DNA of 64,000 nt, from the NCBI GenBank assembly GCA_035048495.1, contig CM068547.1:34852502-34916501 (forward strand), written 5' to 3'. Below the pieces are notes generated by a model. It did not search any database. It had not been told where the DNA came from and saw only the letters and a list, made by a program, of their open reading frames with translations. Source of the stretch: Euptelea pleiosperma (Eukaryota; Streptophyta; Magnoliopsida; Ranunculales; Eupteleaceae). Shown here in pieces: positions 54,378 to 64,000 of the stretch. Made by a program: the position numbers and the translations under genes. Each line of letters begins with the position of its first letter. Within the stretch, counting starts at the first letter, position 1.

Positions 54378-57367
54378 TGATATTCGCTCAAAAGTGCTTA
54401 TTTTAAGCACTTATCCTGTTAGCGTTATCGCACTCTCCTACGTAAAACTGCTCTAATTATCCACTTTTCTACGTAAGAGTCTATCTCATTGCGTAAAACA
54501 CACTTTTCTGGACGAAATGGTATATTTGCATGCATTAAACACATTTTCGGAAATCTATATATAAAGCCGTTCTGATTAAGTCTCATTACGCGCTTCTTTT
54601 ATCGCAGGAAACCCAATTGGAGAATTTTAAGGATTGTGAGCCCACAACTGACTGCCAGAGCCTTTGATCAAAGCATAAAAAGCCAATGGACTTAGACAAG
54701 AAGAAGTGGGCCAAGAGCAGGCCGAGCCAAAGGATAATCAAAGTGCCAGACAGAGAACCAAGATAGAGAAAGAGCCAGTGGACACACAAATTGCTACACA
54801 TGATTCCATGAAGATTGGCCGAGGTTACAAGCCAAAGATATGTGTGGGCCAAGGCTATACAGGTTGCAGGACGAGTAGTGACCGCATAGCATGAGACAAC
54901 ATGAAATTCAAAAGATCTTGACAGTTTTGTAGAGAACAACTTCTCATTAGCTTCAATGGGCCCAAGCCCATATCCTAGAACAAAAAAAGAATCAAACTCC
55001 AATGGACAAGAAGCTAAAGATGCATGGGATAATATCCTGCCTAATGAAGAAGAGGGTGGAAGGATAGTCCACTACACAAAGAAATACCCTCCATTGGAGG
55101 TATTAATAGGGTGCATCTCACCTTATTGGGGAGAGGACAAGTTGGACCAAGGGGAGGAAAAGACAAGTAGAAGCTGAAGTTGCCAAAGTGGGGTCCATAT
55201 GCAAAGGTGGCAGCCATACACTCGTTGAAGGATACATATCAAAGTTTGACTGTGGTTGCCAATTTCATCAAATGATGACAAAAGTAAGGGAGTTGCTGAT
55301 TTTGTGAAGGATGACGGACCAAGGTGATAGACTACAAACGGTTGATACAAAAGACATCTTTGACATAGTCGACGGGCATATTTACTTATAACCCACGTGT
55401 GGACCAAATAAGAACACGTCAGTGAACTAATGTGGGCCAAGATCAACCGCATGAGAATGTTACACCATACACGTAATCAAAGGTATGGGTACATTGGGCC
55501 CCACAAATGATGAACAATTTTTGCATGTGCAAGATGGGGCCCATGGGTTTATCAAAGGTACATAGGGTCAAAAATGTAAAGAATCAAGGGCCAAGCTACA
55601 TTGGGAGGTACATGGAATTATTTTCCATCTCTTTCTATGGTAGACATGCTACACGTTGGAGGAAGGAAGGTGAGCCCATAAGCTAAGTGGAAGTGAATTT
55701 AGAAGTTGCTGAATTTGCATACGGTGGGGTCCACAATGAGTGAAGACATTTTCCATGATTGCTACTATCTTTCCTCTTCAATAAGCCATCTCACCGCCCC
55801 ATTTTAGCAACTCCATCTCACTGCCACAACACCTCACACTTCTTTCCTCTTTCTTATATCCTACCATCCACACATCTCTAAGGGGATCAAACGGTTACAA
55901 ATCTTTGACCCAAAAACCTTAAGAACCCTACGTTGAAACCGAAGGAGGGAGCTACCATCTCTTCTCTCATCCTCCCTTAGAATCCATTGCCGTCTCACAC
56001 CGACCCCCATTTCTCTGCCCCATTGGAGACGTTCTCCTCTCTCCCTCAAGCTCTTCAAAAATCGGCAAAACCGTCCTCACAACAAAAAAAAAATAAAAAG
56101 AAAAAAAAAAAAAAACCAGAAAAAAAGAAGGGGAGAAGAAAAAGAAAAGGAGAAGGAGAGTCTCCTTCGTGGTCTCTTGCTGCTGTAGCTCCCCTCGACC
56201 AACGTGGAACCTAGCTCCACCGCCTCCATTACCGGAGTTGCAGGTCTGCAACTCCGGCCGGCCGAACTGATCTTCTTCTTCCTTTCCTACCCCTTTTCTC
56301 CTTTCCATCGAGCTAGCAGCAACACCTGGCGCTCGCCCATCTCTTCTCCACGATTTCCTTCAACAAACCAGGCCGCCCAATGGTTGCAGCCGTGACTGCA
56401 ACTCCCACCTACAACTGGTAGCTCCGGCGACCACCATTAACGCCGGAGCAATCAGATATTTCTTCCAAGCTTCACGGACTCGCCTTTGAACCTCAGCCGT
56501 TCTCTCCAACTTCTTCCTCTCCCAGCCGTTACATCCACCAGCCCCTCCTCCATAGCAACCACTGTGGGTCGCCTTCGCCTCCACCAAAGATCGTCGGTCT
56601 TCACTTCAACGCCCCCTTCATCCTCATCTCCACGCTGCATAGCCTCCGCCCCAACCTTCTCCATACGATCTGCAACTCTTAAGTTGCAGATCTGCCACAG
56701 CCACCACAAGCCACAACCCACAAGGTAGCAGGCCGTAGCACTCTTGCAAACCATCGGGTTCTTCTCCTTCACAGTTTGCACAACCCTATCCTCATCTTCA
56801 ACCATGACTTGATGCACATCATGGTCAATCAAATGGTCAATCAAATAGCCAATCATCAACCAATCACTCTTCTTCATTGACCGATCCAATTCAGGTGAGT
56901 TTGCAAAAGGTGATTCCATTGTCTTTTCATTTTCTCTCTCTTACCATCTCTTCTCTTTTTCTTAATTTTAAATTCTTGTTTTATCCTTAGTTTATGCAAT
57001 GTAATTTGAATTTCGTTCAATAAATAAATCTTCAATTTTCCATTATTAAGTTGGCAATTTCTCATTTTCTGTTGTTCATATTAGTTTAATAGTTTCTCTC
57101 TCTAAAAGTCAAGAATGATATTTTAAAAACCCACCTCACCATTCTCATCCTTCCATCCATGAGTTTCAGAGCAATTTCTTGATAAAAATCCGTCATTTCA
57201 TGTCTTTGAATTAATCACACTAACCCCGAGTGCGGACGATACCCGACACGAGCCACTGTACAACCCTGTGATTTTTGCAGGATTTAAGTGAACAAGATTC
57301 GGATAATTACAAAAATTGTTGATTCTAGGGTTTCCGTAACCAACGACGCGGAAAAAACCTACTTTCA
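54378..57367 (+). repeat. Athila 3' LTR
   Basis: 2990 bp, TGATATTCGC to CTACTTTCA, followed by TCACT. It has the hairpin at 54392-54412, a TATA box at 54556-54565 and the palindrome at 56232-56257. It is the uninterrupted reference that reveals the insertion in the 5' LTR. Confidence 0.95.
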
Positions 57368-58519
57368 TCACTTTTTACCCTACTTCTTGTATCTTTAAGG
57401 ACCTAGAAACGAGGACGATTGGCACTGGACATGAAGCTAATGGCCTCTACCTTCTGAATGGACACCTTCCTGAGCCCACAGCACTACAGTCGTCTACTAG
57501 TAGTAGTCGTAGGGTAGATGTTGTTTTGAGCTGGCATGCCCGTCTGGGGCATGTCTCTTTTCAGTATTTGAAACTTTTATTTCCTAGTTTGTTTACTTCT
57601 GTTTCTTTTTCTGCTTTGCACTGTGAGACCTATGAGCTCTCCAAGCATTGTAGATCCACTTATCCCTCCAGAGGTAATTGAAGTTCTACTTGTTTTGATA
57701 TTGTGCATTCTAATGTGGGGACCTTCCCCAACTACTATCTTTGGCTTCCGCTACTTCATTTCCTTTGTTGATGATCATACTAGGTGTACATGGGTTTATC
57801 TCATGAAAACCAAAGATGAAGCTCATTCCATCTTTCAGGTTTTTCATAAGATGATCCAAACCCAGTATGGTATCTCCATCAAGGTTCTTCGTACTAACCA
57901 AGGTGGAGAATACATGTTTGGGGGGCTTCAACACTACCTTCTTGACCATGGGATTTGTCATCAAAATTCTTGCAGCTACACCCCTCAACCGAATGGTGTA
58001 GCTGAGAGAAAAATGCGACATTTGACTGAGATAGCTAGATTTCTTTTGATTGGCTCTCATGTCCCCAAGACCTATTGGTCAGATGCTATGTTGACGGCTG
58101 CCTACTTGAGTAACAGAATACCCTCTCGTGTTCTCAATTTTAAATCTCCTCTTCAGGTTCTTTCCTCTGATTCTCCTCTTTTCTCTGTTCCTCCTCGCAT
58201 CTTTGGGTGTGTATGTTATGTACATATCCTTGGTCCTCATCGCACCAAACTAGATCCCAAAGCACTCAAGTGCGTCTATCTCAGTTACTCTTCTACCCAT
58301 AAAGGGTACAAGTGTTACCATCCATCCTCTGAGACGAAGTTTGTATGCATGGATGTCACCTTCCGTGAGGAGCTTTCTTTTTTCTCTCCCACCTCTCTTC
58401 AGGGGGAGAGTAGTAATGAAGAGAGGTGGAATGTTCCTCTTCCTGCTATATCCCTATCTCCTCCTCTAGAGTTTGAGAGGCTTCCACCCACTCATACTAC
58501 TAGTGTGATTGATAGTGCT
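57368..58519 (+). pseudogene. Copia integrase, right part of the split element
   Basis: Continuation of the copia at 35567-38106. It reads IFKDLETRTIGTGHEANGLY, LSWHARLGHVSFQYLKLLFP, then a TGA near 57679 and a frameshift near 57715, after which the integrase core is open: FGFRYFISFVDDHTRCTWVY, LRTNQGGEYMFGGLQHYLLD, PNGVAERKMRHLTEIARFLL. The catalytic Asp of the SDQGGEY block is Asn. The copia is cut again at 58520 by the second Athila-family insertion, and its RT and RNase H must lie beyond the window. Confidence 0.9.
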
Positions 58520-61409
58520 TGAAAGTAGGGTTTTTCCGCGTCGTTGGTACGGAAACCCTAACTTCAACACATTTTTAATTTATCCGAGACTTTTAACCTG
58601 TAAAATATGAACTTTTGTATAGGGATTCGTGTCGGATGTCGATCCGCACTCGGGATTAGTCGGATTAGCGCGAATAAGAACATAAAATGATAGATAATAT
58701 ACAAGAGAAAAAGGAGAATGATGGAAGAGATGAGAAGGGCGAGTCGATTTAAAACACATCCAAATAAGATCCAGAGAAGACTAAAATTATCGAAATCAAA
58801 TTGCATTAATCAAACTGTTGCTTACATGAAATAAATGACAAAAATAAATAAAGCGGTAAATCTATTCTAGAAAGCATGTAAAAAGAGATTTTAGAGAGAG
58901 AGGAAGAAGGTAGAGAGAGAATTTTCACACCTCGGTCGTTTACCGGCTGACAAGGTAGAGGTGAGAGAAAAACTCACCCTCTTGCATTCACCGAACGGAG
59001 TCAGTGGTGCAAAAAGGCGATCAGCCTGGGGAATTGCTAGAGAAAGTGGATTCTCAAACTCTAAAGAGAGAAAGTACCTCTTGAAACTTACCAAAACGGA
59101 TCGAATGAGATCAACCTTGTGAGTTGGCCAATGAGTTTCTGCCATAAGTGATCGGCCCCGATGGTGGCATGGTCTATGAGAATGGAGATCGGGATGAAGA
59201 GGATGTCTGGCCCAAGGAGAGTTGCATGGGGGGTGCTACGGCCTGATCGGCCATGATTGGCCTTGGAACTCGGCCAAGAGAATAGTGGTGCATATTCCGG
59301 CCAAGAGATTAATTTGCTGACCGTGTGGATGAGCCCGGGAGGATGAAGATACTGGAAGCTTGCTGGTTACTTGGTGGTCAAAGGCTTAGGAATAGCAATG
59401 CAAGGCTGTTGGAGTAGAGCAGTAGTAATGGAGAGATCTGCAACTCTGTGTTGCATGCCGTTGCTGTAGTAGATGGGGAGCCGGCTTGGTAGCACGATTT
59501 TGAGGAGGGAGATCCAGCCAAGTTGCAGGCGAGGAAGAGGGCGCTGGCTATTGCTGGTGGAGGAGTTGCAGCGGTGAAGGCAGCACCAATCGTTGGTGGA
59601 GACGCTGGCGAGATGGAGTTGCAAGTTCAGATCTTGGCCAGCATGATGGGGTGTGCAGCGGCAAGGAGCTAACTCCTTGTTGCAAGGGCGAGGTGAGGAC
59701 GAGATGCTCCAGTCCGGTGAAGAGAAGCCGGGTTCTTCTTCCTCCTCTTTTCTTCTTTTCCTTTCCCTCTTTTCCCTTTTTCTTTTTCTGATTTGTTTTT
59801 CTTCTCTTCAAGATGAGAGATAGGACGTTCCATTGAGAGAGAGGAAGGAGAGAAAGGGAGATGGAGCGTGCTGGTTCAGGCGGAGGTGGAGATCGGAAAG
59901 GAGAGCACCGTTAGGTTGATAAGTCGGCCGGAGTTGCAGGTCTGCAACTCCGGCGTTGAAGCTCGTTGAAGCTTTCAGGTGGTGGAGGCGGACGCACAAT
60001 AGGTGGAGGAGACGGCTGGAGGTTGTGCAGGCCATGCTCGCAACAGGGAGCAGGTGCACAGGCGGTGTAAGAGGTGGCTGCAGCGGTGGAGACGGTGGCT
60101 GGGTAAAAACGTGGGACGAGGCAGCAACAGCAGTAGGGGTGGAGGCGCTTGAGACGAGAGAAAACGGTGGCTGGTGGTGTTACGGGGCTACCCTGTTGGA
60201 GATGGCAGAGGAGCAGGCGGAGGGGGCGCTGACGGCCGGAGTTGGCCGGAGTTGCAGACCTGCAACTCCGGTCAGAGATGGAGAAAACGAAGAAGACGAT
60301 GGTGGGTTCATGCGGTGTGGTGGTGCTCCGGCCATGGAAGGGGGAGAAGGAAAGGGGGGAGGAGAGGAGGAGAGGGGTGAAGGAAAATTAGGGTTTGTCC
60401 CCCTCCTTCCCCCTTTATAAAGCTTCCCTATTTCCTTTAATGGAAATAGGGGATTTTTGAAAATAAAAAAATAAGAAAAAAAAAAAAATATTATTATTAT
60501 TATTTTTTATTTTTTTTATTTTTAAGTAAAATGCTACTTTTTTATGGGGAATCTCCCCAATTAGTGGACCCCCCATTTAATTAAAATTATTTTGAAATTC
60601 GCGGGGTCCACTAACTGGTCGGACAGCGGGTCGATGAAGATGGGCCCGGCTATTGGCCCTCATGGATTGATGATGTCCATCGTCTCACAAGATGATGTGA
60701 CAGACAGTCTGATGGCGATCGGATGGATGGTGACTTGATTGGGACTCAGATTGGTAGATCGACGGATCTAGAGAGATCCAACGGTCCGATGGAAGATCCA
60801 ACGGTCAAAAAGCTAGGGGAGATGAGATAGAGCCGAAGGGTAGGAGTTTTGGGGTTAGGTCAGTAGATTCGAGGATCGAGAGATGAAGAGAGAGAGAGAA
60901 TAAGAAGAAATGAGAGAAAAAGTATCAAAAAAATGGAAAAAAGCACTGGAGGAGGGTCTGGAACCCTAGTCTTCACTGTGACCATCCTCACGCTTCTCCA
61001 GTAGAGTCGACCATCATTCCTTGCTGACTCATGTGGCTTTAAACGCTTTGGTCCGTCTCTTGGTCATTGGCTCTCCTGCTCTCTTCGTTCTTTGGGCCGA
61101 CTTTTTGGTCCTCTTATTCAGCCCATATTTGGCCCATATCTTCTAGTCATAGCATGTGGGCTCTTTAAGCTTTGATAATGGGCTTTCATGATCAATTTAG
61201 GCCCACAAGTCTCGAGAATCGTCCCATCGGGGTTTCCTGCGACAGAAGAAGCGCGTAATGAGACTTTATCAGAACGGCTTAATATCTAGACTTCCGAAAA
61301 TGTGTTTAATGCATGCAAATATACCATTTCGTCCAGAAAAGTGTGTTCTACGCAACACAAGAGACTCTTACGTAAAAAAGTAGATAAATAGAGTATTTTT
61401 ACGTAGGAG
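58520..61409 (-). repeat. Athila-family LTR, minus orientation
   Basis: The left edge, TGAAAGTAGGGTTTTTCCGC, is the reverse complement of the Athila LTR 3' end. The right part (about 61240-61409) is the reverse complement of LTR positions about 60-300, including GACGAAATGG and the ATGCATGCAAATATACC stretch. The first ~58 bp of the LTR are missing at the junction 61409/61410. It is a diverged subfamily with its own interior and two palindromic hairpins at 59928-59953 and 60246-60271. Confidence 0.88.
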
Positions 61410-62995
61410 AAGGGTTCGTTCGAACCCTAATCCCCCTCCAATCTCTTCCATTCTCTCCCGCTATCAATCCCGCACGGATTCCCTCCTCTTTGGCCCCATT
61501 TTCTCTCTTCTTTGCTTCATCTTCTTCATCTTCTTCACCAAGCTATTGCCGGAGTTGCAGGCTGCAACTCCGGCCGATCAAGATACTCCTCTCCCACGTT
61601 CCAGAACTCTCTCTTCTCTCCACCAAGTTCTCTCTTCTCTCCATCATCAAACCCCATCCTCTCCCCTTGCATTGAACGATCTTTAGCCGCTCCATACACA
61701 CCGTTTTCCACCTTGTTACCGGAGTTGCAGACCTGCAACTCCAGTTGGTCTCTCCATCTGCCAGCCGGTCATACCTTGCTGGTTCATCAACTGAACAGCA
61801 GGTGTACCGCCCCCTTCCATGGACCTCCATCGTGCATCCACTCCGGCCGGTAGCTGCAACTCTCCAAGCCGTTAGACTTTCACACCGCCCTCCACCGGAC
61901 TGGTGTGCACGCCCAGCTCGCCCCACCTGCAAGTGGTTCACCGGAAAATCCACAGTCCGATGAACCATCCCATAAAAGCCAGCTCCTCTAGGTCTCCCTC
62001 CTCCATGTTCTTGACGTGGTGAACAACCTGCTGGTGTGCCCCGTTGCCCCTGCACCGCCTCTCTCCAATACCAGCAACGCCTTCAAGTTTTCTTTAAAAA
62101 AAAAAAAAAAAAAGGCTCCCATCTCCAGCCGTCAAGGCTCATTCCATTCCTCTCCGATCTCCCTCCAGTCATTCTCGTTCTCTCCTCCCCAAAGAAAGAA
62201 AAAAAGCAAAAACAAAAAAAAAGGGAGAAGAGAAGAAGAAGGGAAGAGGAGAGGTCGTACCTTCCATTTGCTGTCCCTCCACGCACTTGCCACCTTATCC
62301 AGCAACGTCTCCTTGCTGGCTGTCCAAGAGAGCTACATCTCCACCACCGATTAGCCACCACACCGCCCTCCCTTCTCTTCTTAACGGACTGCAATGGCCC
62401 CTCCTTCCCTTCATCATTAATCGATACCAAGGGCAGCACACTTTCATCTCCTATCATGGTAAGTCTCCAAGATCCATTCTCTCTCTCAAAAAGCTCCCCT
62501 TGGTACCTTCATTCTCTAACTTTCTCTCTCTTATTTCTCTCTCTATAATTCTCTTTCAATAGTTTTCTAGCTTAATTTATTAGTTTAATTTATTTTGTTT
62601 AAACTTTTATGCAAGTTTAATTCGATGCCTTGTAATAGACTTTATAATTCAATAAAATCTAGTTCATTTTTACCAATAGTTTTGTTTGATTTGTTTTAGT
62701 CCAGTTGCTTTGTTTTAGAATTTCGTCCATAAATGTCATGATCTTAATCTCCAATAATGTTTTAAAGCCCGACTTCCCCATCATTCTCACCCCTCCATGT
62801 TTTCTTGATAAAAATCCGTCATTGCATGTTCATGAGTCGCGCTAACTAACCCCGAGTGCGGATCGACATCCGACACGAGCCACTGTACAACCCTGTGATT
62901 TTTGCAGGATTTGAGTGAAAAAGAATCGGATAATTACAAATATTGTTGAGATCTAGGATTTCCGTAACCAACGACGCGGAAAAATCCTACTACCA
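61410..62995 (+). repeat. Athila-family LTR, 5'-truncated, plus orientation
   Basis: It shares with 55930-57367 the CCGGAGTTGCAG hairpins, the CGAGTGCGGATCGACATCCG region, TACAACCCTGTGATTTTTGC and the end TCCGTAACCAACGACGCGG then CTACTACCA. It lacks the first half of the LTR. It joins head-to-head with the minus LTR at 61409/61410. Confidence 0.88.
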
Positions 62996-64000
62996 AATGG
63001 CGCCGTTGCCGCTCGGGTGACCGAAAGTGCGAAAAAGGACGTAAAGACGGAATTGGAAAGTTGCTGAAGCGAAAAGCTGCTCAATTTGGACAGCCTGACC
63101 TTTTCGGGAAACTTTCTATTTTTGGTTTTTAGTGATTTTTAGCAGTTTTTAATTACTATTTTTAATGTCTCGGAAGGCCGAGTGCAATTTGTAATAATTT
63201 AGGAATTTTACTGCTTTCCATATAACTGCTAGATCTTGTTCTAGGGTTTTTTAGAAACCCTAGATTAAGTGGAAAATACCAAAAAAATAATAAATTCAAA
63301 ATTCAAAAAAATTAGGGTTTCATATTCTACAGATTTTTAGAAATCACCAATCCAGGATTTGCGATTTTTGGAAAGATTCCAAAATCTTGAAACTCTGCTT
63401 AATTAGGGTTTCCCCTCTTAGAAGTTTCCTCTTTAGAAGAATTTCTATCTTTAGAAATCTTCCGAATTTGGAAAAGTCTGCAAAAGGAAACGCCCCAAAT
63501 CTAGCAGAATTTCAATTTTGGAAAATTTCCCAAATTATAAGGGATCTCGCAATCAAATCTTTCTTGGAAGATCTCCACAGTTCGGGAAACTTTCCAATCT
63601 AGGTATTTTCCAATCTGGGAATTCCTAAATTTTAACCCATTTCGAACTTGGAAATTAATTCAAAAACTTGCCTAAATCCAGTGCTTGTTCAGTGAACCCT
63701 AAAAAGGCAAGGATCTTCCAAATAGAATCCCACATACCTAGACCGTGCGATCTAACTTTTCTGCAGGAACACGATCCAGTGTGGGTAGAGAGCAAAAGCT
63801 CAAAGAGGTGGAGTCGGGCCCAAGCCCATTAGGATACCCCTCTCTAACCCACGGAGGAGACCCCGTGGCGTGGCCCACGGGAGGTAAGTCTCTATCCTCG
63901 CCTTGAGTGCGATACAGCGCATATTGGGTGCATCATTGCCGCTTGTCTATTTGCTTTCGTATCCATATTCTTCGACTTGCGTGGCGTGGCCGTTAATCAA
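62996..64000 (+). mobile_element. Second Athila copy, primer site and leader
   Basis: Follows the plus LTR directly. The primer site TGGCGCCGTTGCCGCTCGGG is at 62998-63017. The rest matches 44953-45960 closely (GAAAAAGGACGTAAAGACGG, GGTTTTTTAGAAACCC, GGAACACGATCCAGTGTGGG). The window ends before gag. Confidence 0.92.

Larger units (their letters stand above)
38107..57367 (+). mobile_element. Athila-like Ty3/gypsy retrotransposon, 19.3 kb
   Basis: A full-length element with TSD TCACT (38102-38106 and 57368-57372). LTRs start TGATATTCGC and end CTACTTTCA, about 3.0 kb each. The 5' LTR is enlarged to 6.8 kb by a nested 3.8-kb insertion. The internal region is 44953-54377. Polyprotein features (DLGAS protease, FMDD RT, integrase after RNase H) and the GCGCCG-type primer site identify the Athila/Tat branch. 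The LTR copies differ by few substitutions plus a ~31-bp indel (present at 39723-39754, absent near 55994), so it is young. Two TAG stops in gag and no env-like frame were found. Confidence 0.95.

Noticed and set aside
54586..55452. Open frames of 138, 109 and 73 codons identical at 38315-39181 and 54586-55452
   Set aside because: They lie inside the two LTRs, so identity follows from LTR duplication. They have no known motif and overlap each other on both strands.

Overview
This window is a transposon-dominated stretch of a plant nuclear genome, most likely an angiosperm. The evidence is an L1-type LINE with a zf-RVT tail, several Ty1/copia elements primed by the initiator-Met tRNA motif (TGGTATCAGAGC), an Athila-like Ty3/gypsy element with a GGCGCCGTTGCC-type primer site and very long LTRs, and fragments of intron-containing plant genes. 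I cannot name the species. No bacterial-style operon, CRISPR array, rRNA or tRNA gene was seen, and no intact host gene. Most short reading frames lie inside LTRs or low-complexity DNA and are not treated as genes.

Layout. 1-6.75 kb: AT-rich DNA with a 5'-truncated LINE bearing a 19-bp target-site duplication (TSD), a ~279-bp tandem array, and a decayed Ty3/gypsy remnant whose reverse transcriptase (RT) lies before its gag. 6.75-18.5 kb: a minus-strand L1-type LINE interrupted in ORF2 by a nearly full-length copia (8344-13872, 191-bp LTRs with 2 differences, TSD CAAAC). 18.5-21.0 kb: a short copia derivative with its two LTRs inverted relative to each other and a partly duplicated gag. 21-29.9 kb: the only host-gene-like part, with four phase-consistent minus-strand exons of a SAM-domain protein (one carrying a stop), an isolated Rab-GDI exon, a SINE-like insertion and small hairpins. 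29.9-33.65 kb: another rearranged copia with pieces on both strands. 33.65-35.6 kb: unclassified DNA with two tandem arrays and ATG/GAT microsatellites. 35.57-58.52 kb: a copia (gag to integrase) split by a 19.3-kb Athila-like element (38107-57367, TSD TCACT), whose 5' LTR is itself split by a 3.8-kb LTR-like insertion (39832-43654). 58.52-64 kb: a second Athila-family insertion made of a minus-strand LTR joined head-to-head to a truncated plus-strand LTR and its downstream internal region.

The nesting gives relative ages. The LINE predates the 8.3-kb copia. The 35.6-kb copia predates the Athila element, and that element predates the insertion in its 5' LTR. The two features I find least ordinary are the recurrent inverted architecture of three separate LTR-retrotransposon insertions, and a strong excess of TAG among the in-frame stops, which suggests methylation-driven C-to-T decay. 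A conserved hairpin (arms CCGGAGTTGCAG / CTGCAACTCCGG) in all the Athila-type LTRs, and a shared bZIP-like palindromic block in the leaders of two copia elements, are candidate regulatory or RNA-structure signals.
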